Assembly: GCF_014696615.1 (NCBI RefSeq)
Contig: NZ_JACJQJ010000007.1
Coordinates: 124,001 to 188,000, forward strand
Source of the DNA: Nostoc linckia FACHB-104
Lineage (GTDB): Bacteria; Cyanobacteriota; Cyanobacteriia; Cyanobacteriales; Nostocaceae
DNA length: 64,000 nt
Reading direction: 5' to 3'
Shown: piece by piece, positions 1 through 9,700 of the stretch
How the letters are laid out: the number at the start of each line of letters is the position of its first letter
Position numbering within the stretch: the stretch's first letter is position 1
Position numbers and translations under genes: made by a program
Notes under the pieces: generated by a model
The model's database searches: none
The model's input: the letters and a program-made list of their open reading frames with translations, nothing else
What the model was told of the DNA's origin: nothing

Positions 1-552
1 TGGCTGAGTAAAGCAACACTTTTCACACTGCTAGTAACTGGGATTACGGCTTGTGCTACTGAGCCCAAGCAACCTGATGTTGTTGTTGTTCCTACACCAC
101 AAGCAACGGTTACCGTCACCGCTACACCACAAGTAACAACTACTGTTGTTGTCACTCCTACTCCACAAACAACCACTATTGTTCAGACAGAACCAATCAC
201 AGACGTACTAGTAATTACCAACGCTAATAAACAGACACTTGTAAATAGACCTGTACAGTTTACAAATGTGAATGTTCAAAGTGTAGTGGGCGATCGCACT
301 TTCTGGGTTGGTTCCAGTAATACTCAACGAGTATTTGTGGTTTTGGCTCCCAATCTAGATGCGGGAACTGCTGAAAATAAAGTTGTTGTGAAACCAGGAC
401 AAACCATAGATTTAGCAGGTTTGCTCAAACCAGTACCCAGTGTAAAACAAGCACAGCAGCAGTGGAAGGGTTTAACGGCTACTGAAGCTCAAGGATTAAG
501 AAACCAAGTAATTTATCTAGAAGCGAATCAAATTAGGTTTAAGCCCAGCTAA
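1..552 (+). CDS. Putative lipoprotein, Thr/Pro/Val-rich linker (5' end outside window)
   Basis: The frame is open from the left edge, so the start is missing. The first visible residues form a hydrophobic stretch ending in LVTGITAC, a lipobox, so the Cys about 19 residues in is probably the lipidated N-terminus and few residues are lost. A low-complexity linker follows with repeated TPQ-(A/V/T)-T and VVV runs. After it comes a compact domain of about 115 residues containing GDRTFWVGSS and VFVVLAP, which resembles the small beta-rich domain often seen in cyanobacterial lipoproteins. No enzyme motif is seen. It probably sits on the outer face of the plasma membrane or in the periplasm. The lipoprotein call is from sequence; the function is unknown. 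Confidence 0.7.
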   Translation, partial: WLSKATLFTLLVTGITACATEPKQPDVVVVPTPQATVTVTATPQVTTTVVVTPTPQTTTIVQTEPITDVLVITNANKQTLVNRPVQFTNVNVQSVVGDRTFWVGSSNTQRVFVVLAPNLDAGTAENKVVVKPGQTIDLAGLLKPVPSVKQAQQQWKGLTATEAQGLRNQVIYLEANQIRFKPS

Positions 553-657
553 TAATTTAGATATGTCAAAAGTGCTGTGAGGTAAATTTTTAAGGGATGC
601 AAGACTTTGCACCCCCTAATACCAATTCACAAGAATTCTGATACATATAAATTTTTG

Positions 658-684
658 GTAGGGGTTTAACTGCTAAACCCTTAC
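658..684. repeat. Palindromic repeat, GTAGGGG...CCCTTAC type
   Basis: GGGTTTA and TAAACCC form 7-base arms around a 5-base centre, flanked by GTAGG and TTAC. The outer frame resembles the elements at 15946, 28113 and 40266, but the arms are different and still pair. Confidence 0.55.
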
Positions 685-694
685 AAGCGTTGAT

Positions 695-721
695 GATGCG
701 TTACGGACTTCGTAACGCATC
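695..721. repeat. Perfect inverted repeat around GACTT
   Basis: GATGCGTTACG and CGTAACGCATC are perfect 11-base arms separated by GACTT. It is a typical small palindromic element of filamentous cyanobacteria and could form a cruciform or an RNA hairpin in the 3' region of the lipoprotein gene. No T-run follows, so it is not a standard terminator. Confidence 0.6.
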
Positions 722-848
722 CTAAAAATATTGGTTTAGGGACTTCCAGATCCAGAAAATAAATTATCCAATTTACTCAGATCATATTTTTATTTCTCTC
801 CTGACCCCTTGCCTACACAAAAGTGGGAGATTTGTTGCTATAAATTGC

Positions 849-1424
849 TTATTTCCCCATCTGACGTTTCAATTTTTCCAACTCATCTTGAGTTTCCCAG
901 CGGCGAAACTTTTCTTCTAAGTCATCAAAACTACTGGAATAACTACTAGTTGAATTTGACCAACCATTAGTTTCTAAACGCTGTTGGGATTGTGCTTTAG
1001 CGCGTACTGTCTGTGCTTCGGTTGCCTTAGCTTGTACTTCTTGCCTTCGCACCTGTATTTTTTGTAATAGTTCCTTAGATTGGTTAATGCGTTCTTTTAA
1101 CCCTTGCATATGTCCCCAGCGCTGGTTACCTTCGCGCAATAAAGCGGCTTCTCTCTCTTGCGCCGCCGCCGCTAAATCTTCTCTACCAGCAGATTTCGCC
1201 TTTTGCACACGGATATGCCAACGCTGGATTTCTTGAGCAGTAGCTAAAATTTCCTCTTGCGATCGCTTCTCTTGTAATTGTAAATCTGCAACTAGCTTTA
1301 AAGTATCTTCTTCTTGCTCGCGTAACTGTTCTAACAGCGCTTCTAATTCCAAATGAGGATTATTACGCAAGAATTCTTCTAAACGGTTTTCCAGAAACCG
1401 ACTTAAATCATCAAATAAGCCCAC
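849..1424 (-). CDS. Coiled-coil cytoplasmic protein, TIGR04376-like
   Basis: A 191-residue acidic, almost entirely helical protein starting MGLFDDLSRFLENRLEEFL. Residues about 20-150 are heptad-like with many Glu, Gln, Arg and Lys residues, so it should form a long coiled coil. The C-terminus (FRRWETQDELEKLKRQMGK) is also amphipathic. There is no signal peptide or membrane segment. I recognise it as the cyanobacteria-restricted family TIGR04376, which has no known function; the name is from memory. A longer GTG start exists at 1433, but a GGAG sits 8 bases before the GTG at 1424 and the family begins MGLFDD, so 1424 is chosen. It converges on the partial lipoprotein gene. Confidence 0.75.
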   Translation of the reverse strand: MGLFDDLSRFLENRLEEFLRNNPHLELEALLEQLREQEEDTLKLVADLQLQEKRSQEEILATAQEIQRWHIRVQKAKSAGREDLAAAAQEREAALLREGNQRWGHMQGLKERINQSKELLQKIQVRRQEVQAKATEAQTVRAKAQSQQRLETNGWSNSTSSYSSSFDDLEEKFRRWETQDELEKLKRQMGK

Positions 1425-1571
1425 GGCCAACACTCCAGAGTCAGGTGTGTGACTTTATTGTAGTAATTATTCACGTAGAGGGAAAGGAAATGAGTGCCGA
1501 GTGCTGAGTTACCTGATGTTGTGTCAATATTGGTGAGCGATCGCGGGTGTTTTCACGCTATAAAAAGAATA

Positions 1572-3392
1572 ATGAAGACTCAAAAGAACCGAAACACTCT
1601 GCGGCAATCACTGGCAGTTTTCCGTTATAGCGGACGAGCTATTGGCTTGGTTTGGACTACTAGCCGTGCTTTGACGATTATTCTTGCTACTTTAACTTTA
1701 GTAGCTGGTCTTTTACCAGCTGCGATCGCTTACATTGGTAAGTTAATTGTGGATGCAGTGGTATTATCTGCCCAAGCTGGAGCAGATGGCGATATTTCTC
1801 GTCCTCTATTGTCTGTAGGATTAGAAGCGATCGCAGTCATTGTATTAGCTGGTAGTCAACGGGGTTTGACTATTTGTCAATCACTGTTGCGGGCACTACT
1901 AGGTCAGCGAGTAAATTTACTGATTTTAGAAAAGTCCCTCACTCTCGATTTAAAGTATTTTGAAGACTCGGAATTTTATGACAAGCTGCTGAATGCGCGG
2001 AGAGAAGCTTCAGTACGCCCGCTTTCTTTAGTTAATCGCACCTTTGGGCTCGTACAAAATGCCCTTTCGCTAGTAACTTACGGTATCTTGCTAGTGAATT
2101 TCTCTTTATGGGCTGTGATAGTGCTAATTTTAGCAGCTATGCCTGCATTTATTGGCGAAACAAAATTTGCTGGTGAAGCATTTCGCCTATTTAGTTGGCG
2201 TGCGCCAGAAACCCGTCAACAACATTATTTAGAAAATCTTTTAGCGAGAGAAGATTTTGTTACCGAAGTTAAACTCTACCAATTAGGAGAAATGCTCCTA
2301 GGGCGTTATCGCCAAGTATTTAAAAACCTTTATGGTGAAGACCGTAATTTAACTTTGCGGCGGGGATGGTGGGGTTATATTTTGAGTTTGGTAAGTACTA
2401 TAGCCTTTTATTTAGCATATGCTTGGATTGTTATTGAAACAGTATTAGGTAAAATTTCCTTGGGAGATATGACCATGTATCTCACAGTTTTTCGCCAAGG
2501 ACAATCGACTTTTTCTGCCGCTTTAACTTCCATTGGTGGAATGTACGAAGATAATCTTTATCTTTCCAACCTTTATGAATTTTTAGAAGAGCAAACACCA
2601 CAACCTTGGGGTACAGCTACCAAAGGTATAAATCCCAAAGATGGGATTATATTTGAGAATGTATCTTTTACTTATCCAGGAAGTTCCAAACCTGCATTGC
2701 AAAATATTTCTCTACATCTAAAGCCAGGAGAAAAATTAGCAATCGTTGGTGAAAATGGTTCCGGTAAAACTACTTTAATTAAATTACTCACCAGGCTTTA
2801 CACTCCAGATTCCGGTAGAATTCTGCTTGATGGTTTAGATTTACAAGAATGGGATGTAGAAGTACTGCGCCGTCGGATTGGTGTCATTTTCCAAAACTTT
2901 GTTCGCTACCAATTCACTGTCGGAGAAAATATTGGTGTCGGTGATGTGGAATATTTAGAAGACACAAACCGCTGGCAAAAAGCTGCTCAAAAAGGCATGG
3001 CGCAACCTTTTATTAACCAATTACCTAACAGTTTTCAAACTCAACTAGGGCGTTGGTTTAAGGGAGGACAAGAATTATCTGGAGGACAGTGGCAAAAAAT
3101 TGCCCTCTCCCGTGCGTTTATGCGAAGCCGTGCCGATATTTTAGTATTAGATGAACCAACATCAGCAATGGATGCTCAAGCCGAATTTGATATTTTCAAT
3201 CATTTTCGCACTGTCACAAAAAATCAAATGGTATTTTTAATTTCCCATAGGTTTTCCACAGTTCGCATGGCTGACAATATCATGGTTATCGAAAGCGGAA
3301 AAGTTGTAGAACAAGGAACTCACGAAGAATTATTAGCTGCAGGTGGACAGTATGCGAAGCTGTTTTTATTGCAAGCAGCCGGGTATCAGTAG
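1572..3392 (+). CDS. ABC transporter, fused permease and ATP-binding protein
   Basis: A 606-residue half-transporter of the exporter type. Residues about 1-320 form the transmembrane domain with about five to six hydrophobic helices. The nucleotide-binding domain follows, with Walker A GENGSGKTT near 393, signature LSGGQ near 501, Walker B ILVLDEP near 523 and the H-loop in LISHRF near 557. It should act as a homodimer or heterodimer in the plasma membrane. The substrate cannot be read from the sequence; lipid, peptide or drug export are all possible. A GTG at 1494 gives 26 more residues, but that stretch has no helix or family feature, so the ATG at 1572 is preferred. No partner gene is adjacent. 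Confidence 0.88.
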   Translation: MKTQKNRNTLRQSLAVFRYSGRAIGLVWTTSRALTIILATLTLVAGLLPAAIAYIGKLIVDAVVLSAQAGADGDISRPLLSVGLEAIAVIVLAGSQRGLTICQSLLRALLGQRVNLLILEKSLTLDLKYFEDSEFYDKLLNARREASVRPLSLVNRTFGLVQNALSLVTYGILLVNFSLWAVIVLILAAMPAFIGETKFAGEAFRLFSWRAPETRQQHYLENLLAREDFVTEVKLYQLGEMLLGRYRQVFKNLYGEDRNLTLRRGWWGYILSLVSTIAFYLAYAWIVIETVLGKISLGDMTMYLTVFRQGQSTFSAALTSIGGMYEDNLYLSNLYEFLEEQTPQPWGTATKGINPKDGIIFENVSFTYPGSSKPALQNISLHLKPGEKLAIVGENGSGKTTLIKLLTRLYTPDSGRILLDGLDLQEWDVEVLRRRIGVIFQNFVRYQFTVGENIGVGDVEYLEDTNRWQKAAQKGMAQPFINQLPNSFQTQLGRWFKGGQELSGGQWQKIALSRAFMRSRADILVLDEPTSAMDAQAEFDIFNHFRTVTKNQMVFLISHRFSTVRMADNIMVIESGKVVEQGTHEELLAAGGQYAKLFLLQAAGYQ

Positions 3393-3485
3393 GGTATGAG
3401 GGGGATGAGGGGGATGAGGGAGAAATTACTATTACCAATCACCAATTACCTATTACCCCATACCCAATGCCCTATGCCCCATGCC
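3393..3485. repeat. Short tandem repetitive stretch between converging genes
   Basis: Three copies of GGGGATGAGG-like units are followed by ATTACCAATCACCAATTACC and repeated CCCATACCC/CCCATGCCC words. It fills the gap between the ABC exporter and the dipeptidase gene and matches the STRR class of filamentous cyanobacteria. Confidence 0.7.
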
Positions 3486-4235
3486 CTATTTTCTTGGAAT
3501 CTTATTAAACGGCGCATCCATCACAGCATATTTGTCCCAATCTGGTGCATCAAAGTGCCACCATTCTGTTGCTAAACCTGTAAATCCTCGCTTTCGCATT
3601 GCATCTTCTAGTGTTTGACGATTTTTGCGAGATTGTACGCTGCCGCCACTATAATTTCTATGAGAAGCTGGTGTAAAAGCATCAAAGACGCTAGGCATTT
3701 CTAATTCTTTGCCATTGCTATCAATTAATGTCAAATCTACTGCTGCACCGCGATTATGTCGGGAACCTTTAGCAGGATTACCAACATATCTTTCATCAGG
3801 TAAGAGTTTCCACATTTCTTTTTGTACAGAAAGCGGCCTGTAGCAATCATAGACTTTTAAACTTAATTTATTTTTGGCTAAATCTTGTTGTACTAATGAA
3901 AGTTGTTTAGCGGCTCCATAGCGTAATACACATCTAGCCTCAGGATATAATTTCTTTTTCAAGAAGTTATTTGGTGTAGCATAACGGATATCAAGCACGA
4001 CATTTTTATTGATTGATTGAATATCAACTAGACGTGCATCTGCTGCTGTGATTGCAGTTTGCTCATTTAAATTAGTTTCTGAATTTGGCGAAACGCTAGG
4101 ATAAATTACTTGATTTGGTTGATTTCGTGAGTTGGCAATGGCATTGTTGTTAACTACTTTCTCCCCAGTGCAGGCAATTATGAGCAAGAAGATACATATT
4201 ATTAAGCTGATAAATTTCGATTTATGATTAATCAT
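3486..4235 (-). CDS. D-alanyl-D-alanine dipeptidase-like lipoprotein (VanX/DdpX, peptidase M15D)
   Basis: A 249-residue protein. The N-terminus is a signal peptide ending in LIIAC, so Cys22 is the likely lipidation site. After a variable linker of about 50 residues the VanX-type domain starts near residue 68. The zinc motif SRHNRGAAVDLTL gives His160 and Asp167, and EWWHF gives Glu224 and the third ligand His227. YRP near 132-134 carries the conserved Arg. The family hydrolyses D-Ala-D-Ala or related dipeptides; in an organism without vancomycin genes nearby the likely role is recycling cell-wall dipeptides outside the plasma membrane. The full zinc set suggests an active enzyme. It is a single gene with no operon partner. 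Confidence 0.88.
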   Translation of the reverse strand: MINHKSKFISLIICIFLLIIACTGEKVVNNNAIANSRNQPNQVIYPSVSPNSETNLNEQTAITAADARLVDIQSINKNVVLDIRYATPNNFLKKKLYPEARCVLRYGAAKQLSLVQQDLAKNKLSLKVYDCYRPLSVQKEMWKLLPDERYVGNPAKGSRHNRGAAVDLTLIDSNGKELEMPSVFDAFTPASHRNYSGGSVQSRKNRQTLEDAMRKRGFTGLATEWWHFDAPDWDKYAVMDAPFNKIPRK

Positions 4236-4646
4236 TAGTTGATAAGTTGAGCAATGATAGTAAATAGCATTATGTAGTCAGTTAATATACACTAAATATC
4301 AACTTCGTCAAGTACATATTATTGTCAGGACACAACAATTTTGTGCTGCTATATCTATACTTCATTTACCTGAAAAACGCTGTATTAGTTATTGGATAAA
4401 TGACTCTGTTAATGCAAAGTCAAGTTTAAATCATTTACTACGTACTAAAGCAGCTTGAAAATAAAAAGTAAACTTGATTTTAGAAAGCTTTTTGCTGTAC
4501 GCTGTGCAGTCAACTAACTTTGGTTAACTTTTCTGTATTACTCTAGATACAGAGCTAAAAAACTGTGTTTATCACAGGTTATACCGTAAAATCGCCAAGA
4601 AAACAGAAGATCGTTACAATCAAAGTTAGGCGTTAAACATTCCAAC
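4236..4646. other. Divergent promoter gap, no gene seen
   Basis: About 410 bases between the divergent dipeptidase and metallophosphoesterase genes. It is AT-rich and should hold both promoters. I see no open frame with a ribosome binding site, no strong hairpin and no repeat, only a short imperfect inverted repeat around GTTAACTTT near 4510-4530. Confidence 0.4.
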
Positions 4647-6218
4647 ATGAGATTGATATCCGAACCACCAATTCCCGTAAAAATTCAAAAAATGCAGGAA
4701 CGGGTGCGTTGGCTTCATCCCCAGATTGTGCAGCGAGGAATCGACCAAACCAGTATGGTTGTGGACGATAACCAGGATGAGAATCCAGAATTTTCTTTTA
4801 TGGTTATCGGTGATAGCGGGACAAAATCCCATTTCGGATACCATCCCCAACGACAAGTAGCTGAACTCATGCTTGCTCATAAGGATGATTGCCGTTTTGT
4901 GTTACACACTGGTGATGTCATTTATGTGGTGGGTTCCCATGAATATTACCCGGCAAATTTTATCGAACCTTACCGGGAATTTTTAGTAGGTGGAGAAAAT
5001 CCTCAGAAAATTGCCTACGATCGCATGGTGTTTAATCTGCCATTTCTGCCAGTACTAGGCAATCACGATTACTATGATGTGCCTTTGATGTACCGTCTGC
5101 TGACAGGTAGCACATTACGGCTACGGCGGATGCTACGTTATAAAGATTTTGAAATTGGTTGGCATGGTTCCAATCAAGGTGATGCATTCTCACGGGCTTT
5201 TCTTGATTATCTCGCGGCAGTCGCATCTCCGGAGGAATTAACGCAGCACTTAGATAGTCACTATACTGCTAAAACCGACAGAGGGCGATGTTTGCGTTAT
5301 CAACCAGGCGTTTTTACCCGTATACCCAACCGCTACTACACTTACAGATATGGCGGTATAGATTTTTTTGCGCTTGATTCCAACACCTTTAACGAACCTT
5401 CGCCTTTACCTACCACCCAAGAAGGGGAACTTTATCGCCGGGAATTGCAGAAGCGTCGCCAGCAAATTGATCAAGAAGAAGTGCAGATTTTGGAAATGAG
5501 CGATCGCCTAAATGCAGATAACCCTGAGGAAGCGGAACAACTAGACGACCTTAGTGCCAAATTAGACCAAATCAATGAAGTCAAAATTGACATTGAAAAG
5601 CAACTTGCATCCCACAGCGCACCCAAGATTGACTTTGAACAACTAGACTGGTTGCGTAGTCGGCTGATTGAATCTTGGAATAACCCCGAGGTGCGCGGAC
5701 GGATCATTTATCTCCACCATCCCCCATATGTGACAGAAGCTACCAAGTGGCATCAAGCCCAAACCTTAGCAGTACGCCATCGCTTGCGTTGGGTATTTGA
5801 ACAAGTAGCGGAAAGCCTGGGTTCCTTAGTTAAAGAGCGTCCGCTAGTAGATTTAATCCTCAGTGGTCATGCTCACTGTTTAGAATATCTCCGCACCGTT
5901 GACACTGGTTACGCTGATTCCCATATCAACTACATTATCTCTGGTGGTAGCGGTCGTCGTCCTCGCCGCCAGCGCTCAGAGGGAACTGAACTAGAAGAGA
6001 CATTTACCGACAGTTGTGGTAGTTCAACCCGCAAAGTTGCTGATTCTTTGTTATATGTAGGACGCACTGGCTACAGTTCGCAAAAGCGGTTACCTTATTC
6101 ATGTGTGCGGATTGATGTTCATAATGGCACCCCACTTAAATTTACAGTCAAACCATTAGTTGCAGAGCGTGTTGGTGAATATTGGTTTAATAGTCAATTT
6201 GACCCGTTTGTAATTTAA
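4647..6218 (+). CDS. Calcineurin-like metallophosphoesterase
   Basis: A 523-residue protein with the full set of metallophosphoesterase motifs: GDSG with a following His near 55-61, HTGDV near 90, LGNHDYYD near 138, LHHPPY near 358 and SGHAHCLEY near 408. These residues bind the two-metal centre. A long charged, probably coiled-coil insertion (about 265-325, Glu/Gln/Arg-rich) lies between the third and fourth motifs and is not part of the usual core. There is no signal peptide, so it is probably cytoplasmic. The substrate is unknown. It starts ATGAGATTG at 4647; no strong ribosome binding site was found. It stands alone, divergent from the dipeptidase. Confidence 0.85.
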   Translation: MRLISEPPIPVKIQKMQERVRWLHPQIVQRGIDQTSMVVDDNQDENPEFSFMVIGDSGTKSHFGYHPQRQVAELMLAHKDDCRFVLHTGDVIYVVGSHEYYPANFIEPYREFLVGGENPQKIAYDRMVFNLPFLPVLGNHDYYDVPLMYRLLTGSTLRLRRMLRYKDFEIGWHGSNQGDAFSRAFLDYLAAVASPEELTQHLDSHYTAKTDRGRCLRYQPGVFTRIPNRYYTYRYGGIDFFALDSNTFNEPSPLPTTQEGELYRRELQKRRQQIDQEEVQILEMSDRLNADNPEEAEQLDDLSAKLDQINEVKIDIEKQLASHSAPKIDFEQLDWLRSRLIESWNNPEVRGRIIYLHHPPYVTEATKWHQAQTLAVRHRLRWVFEQVAESLGSLVKERPLVDLILSGHAHCLEYLRTVDTGYADSHINYIISGGSGRRPRRQRSEGTELEETFTDSCGSSTRKVADSLLYVGRTGYSSQKRLPYSCVRIDVHNGTPLKFTVKPLVAERVGEYWFNSQFDPFVI

Positions 6219-6724
6219 TCGGTGGGCAAAGGGAAAAGGTTAAAGGGGAAAGGGAAAATACAAAACCTTTCCTCCTGTTCCCAACTTCTGTAAGCAGTCT
6301 ATTGAATAATGTTGACTGTTGACTGTTGACTGTTGATTGTGAACTGTTAACGATTTGAACGGAATAATTTATTTTTTGGAGTTCACCAATGTTGTCCCCT
6401 TAAGAATAATTTATTTGTTGCAAAGATTATTTGAATTAGTATTAGCCTGCTTAATAACATTTAAGCTAGTGCTATGAAAATTCATACCTCAGATGGACGA
6501 CAAAAAAATCAATAATTGTATTAGTTAAAAATCTAAGAAGTTTGAGTGTTTGGCGTTAATTTCATCAATAAAAGGGAACTATATACAATGACCATCTTCT
6601 CAAAAATATTTAGACCCTGAAACAGGGGGCTAGGAATTAGCAACTATTAACAATTTTGGAGTTGTTCATTCTCGAGAAGTTTGGGAGGAAACATTTTGTT
6701 ATCAAGATTCCCAAAATCAGAGCC
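6219..6724. other. Intergenic gap with short tandem repeats
   Basis: About 500 bases ahead of the multi-GAF kinase. It contains purine-rich GGGAAAAGG words (6225-6260) and four copies of a GTTGACT unit near 6310-6345. The rest looks like a promoter region. No RNA gene or conserved frame was recognised. Confidence 0.4.
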
Positions 6725-9700
6725 ATGACACTTAATTCAACTTCCACGAAAAATGAAATTCTATTGTCAAGTACGGAACTGCAAGAACAACTAGAGCAAC
6801 AAAAAGCCTTAGCCAATGTCATCGTGCGGATTCGGGAGTCTCTTGACTTAGAAACAATTTTTCAAACTACTGTGACAGCAGTGCTGCAATTACTGAATGC
6901 AGACCGCGTAGCAGTATTCCAGTTTAATCATCAAATCGAGTGGGAAGGTGAATTTGTTTGTGAAGCGATCGCACCTGGCTGGGACTCGGTAATAGGAACT
7001 AAGGTGCATGGCAATTGTTTTGGAGAACAATTTGCTACTCAGTATCAACAAGGACATGTGCAAGCCGTCACTGATATTTCTAATGCCGGACTCAACCATT
7101 GCTATGTAGAAATCTTCAGTCAATTTCAGGTACGCGCTAACTTGGTTGTGCCGCTATTACAGGAACAAGAAGTATGGGGCTTGCTTTGCATTCATCAGTG
7201 CAGCGAGGCGCGTAACTGGAAAGAATCGGAAATTGAATTTATCTATCAAATTGCTAATCATTTAACTGTTGCGATTCAACAAGCAAAACACTTGCATGAA
7301 GCACAATTACAAGCCACCAAATTAGCGCAAGCAGCCCAACGCGATCAAGTAATTGCTCAGATTGTCGATAAAATTCGTTCCCCCCTGGATATCGAAAGCA
7401 TCTTTGCAATGACAACACTAGAAATCCGCCAGCTGCTGCAAGCTGACAGAGTAGCAATCTTTCGCTTCAATGCTGATTGGAGTGGTAAATTTGTGGCGGA
7501 ATCATTTGCGGAAGGCTGGACACCTTTGGTTGATATAGAACCTGCGATCGCGGATACTTATTTACAGCAAAATCAAGGGGGACGCTACATTAACAATGAA
7601 ACATTTACTATTAATGATATTTATCAAGCAGGATTATCCGACTGTCACGTTGCGTTATTAGAACAATTTCAAGCAAAAGCTTTTGCAACAGCTCCCATTC
7701 TCCAAGGAGATAAACTCTGGGGAGTCATTGGCGCTTATCAAAATTCCTCACCCAGAAAGTGGCAATCTTATGAAATTGAATCGCTAACCAAAATCAGTAG
7801 ACAAATTGGTTTAGCCTTGCAACACCATCAGTTATTTGCCCAAGCTCAATACCAAGCAGAGCAACAAAAAACATTAACCAGTGTAATTACTCGCATTCGC
7901 GAATCTTTGGATTTAGATGTCATATTCCAAACTACAGTTACACAAGTGCGACAAATGCTACAAGCTGACAGAGTAGCAGTCTTTTGTTTCGATCCGCAAA
8001 AAGATTCCCAAGGAGAATTTATTTCTGAGGATGTTGCACCGAACTGGGAATCAATAATCGCTGCTAAAACCCCAGAAAATTCCTTTGGAGAACAATTTAC
8101 TGCTTATTATCAACAAGGAAAAGTAAAAGCGATCGCTGATATTTTCGCAGAAGGATTAAGTGAATCTCATACAGCAATTCTTAGCAAGTTTCAGGTGCGA
8201 GCTAAGCTGGTAGTTCCTTTGCTGAAACGAGGTACTTTATGGGGCTTACTGTGTGTTCATCAATGTAGTAATCCCCGCAATTGGCAGCCTTCAGAAATTG
8301 AATTTGTCAGCCAGATTGGGGAAAATTTAGGAGTTGCTTTACAACACAACGAACTTTTATTAGAAGCAAGATACCAAACAGAACAGCAAAAAACATTAAC
8401 TGGTGTAATTGCCAGAATTCGTGAATCTTTAGATTTAGAGAAAATCTTTCAAACTTCTGTGAGCGAAGTGCGACAACTTCTGAAAGCTAGCCGAGTTGGT
8501 GTCTTCCGCTTCGATCCTTTATCAGATTGGGCAGGAGAATTTATCTATGAAGATGTAGCTCTCGATTTCACTTCCGCAATCAAAGAAAAAGTTTATGACC
8601 ATTGTTTTAGCGAACAATTTGCCTTTCTTTACGCCCAAGGTCGAGTGAATACAGTTGCAGATATTTATCAAGAGAAATTTAAAGCCTGTTATATCAAAAT
8701 CCTCGAAAGATTTCAAGTGCGTGCCAATATGGTTGCGCCTCTATTAAAGCAAGGTGAACTCTGGGGATTACTTTGCATTCATCAATGTGACGCACCTCGC
8801 AATTGGCAAACTTCAGAAATTGAATTTGTGAGCCAAATAGCCGAACAATTAGGAGTGGCCTTAAAACAGGATTCTTACTTAAAGCAGTTTCAAATGCAAG
8901 CTGTGCAGTTAGCAGAAGCTAAAGAACGAGAAAAAGCAATGGAAAGGCAAAAACTGCTAGCTGCAACTATTGATAAAATTCGCCAATCTCTCGATATTCA
9001 AACAATTTTTAAAACTACTACTCAAGCAGTTCTAGAATTACTAGAAGTTGAGCGCATTGCTATCTACCGCTTTAACTCAGATTGGAGCGGTAAATTTGTA
9101 GCTGATTCTTTTAAGGATGGTTGGAAACCGATGACACAAACCCAACCAATGATCATCGAAAACTTTGCAAGTACAGATGATGATAATGAACTCCCTCGTA
9201 ACGAAACTTTTGTGCCTATTCGTCAAGGTGAAAAATTATGGGGATTATTAGTTGCTTATCAAAATTCCCATCCACGCTATTGGAAAGACGAAGAAATTAA
9301 TTTATTGGCGCAAGTAGGCGTGCAATTAGGAATTGCACTTCAGCAAGGAGAATTACTGGAGCAAACCAAACGCCAAACTTTAGAATTGACTCAAGCTCTA
9401 CAAGAATTAAAACAAACTCAGTCGCGGTTAATTCAAGGCGAAAAAATGGCTGGTTTAGGGCAATTAATTGCTGGAGTTGCTCATGAAATTAATAATCCTG
9501 TGACTTTTATTTCGGGCAACCTTGTACATTTAAATGAATATACTGACGAACTGTTGAGAGTTATTAATCTTTATTGGCAACATGATTCATTATTTCCAGA
9601 TATTCAAAAACAAATTAATCGGAAAGAATTAGAATTTATCATTAAAGATTTACCCAAAACTCTGGATTCAATGAAGATTGGCACTGACAGAATCGACCAG

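Larger units (their letters stand above)
553..848. other. Intergenic gap with two palindromic repeats
   Basis: About 300 bases between the lipoprotein gene and the converging coiled-coil gene. No coding frame is convincing. It carries two small palindromic elements, listed separately (658-684 and 695-721), and the words TAATACCAATT and ACAAATCTCC that recur in cyanobacterial intergenic DNA. No clear terminator with a T-run was seen. Confidence 0.5.

Noticed and set aside
1494-1571. Longer N-terminus of the ABC exporter
   Set aside because: No conserved content; the ATG at 1572 fits better.
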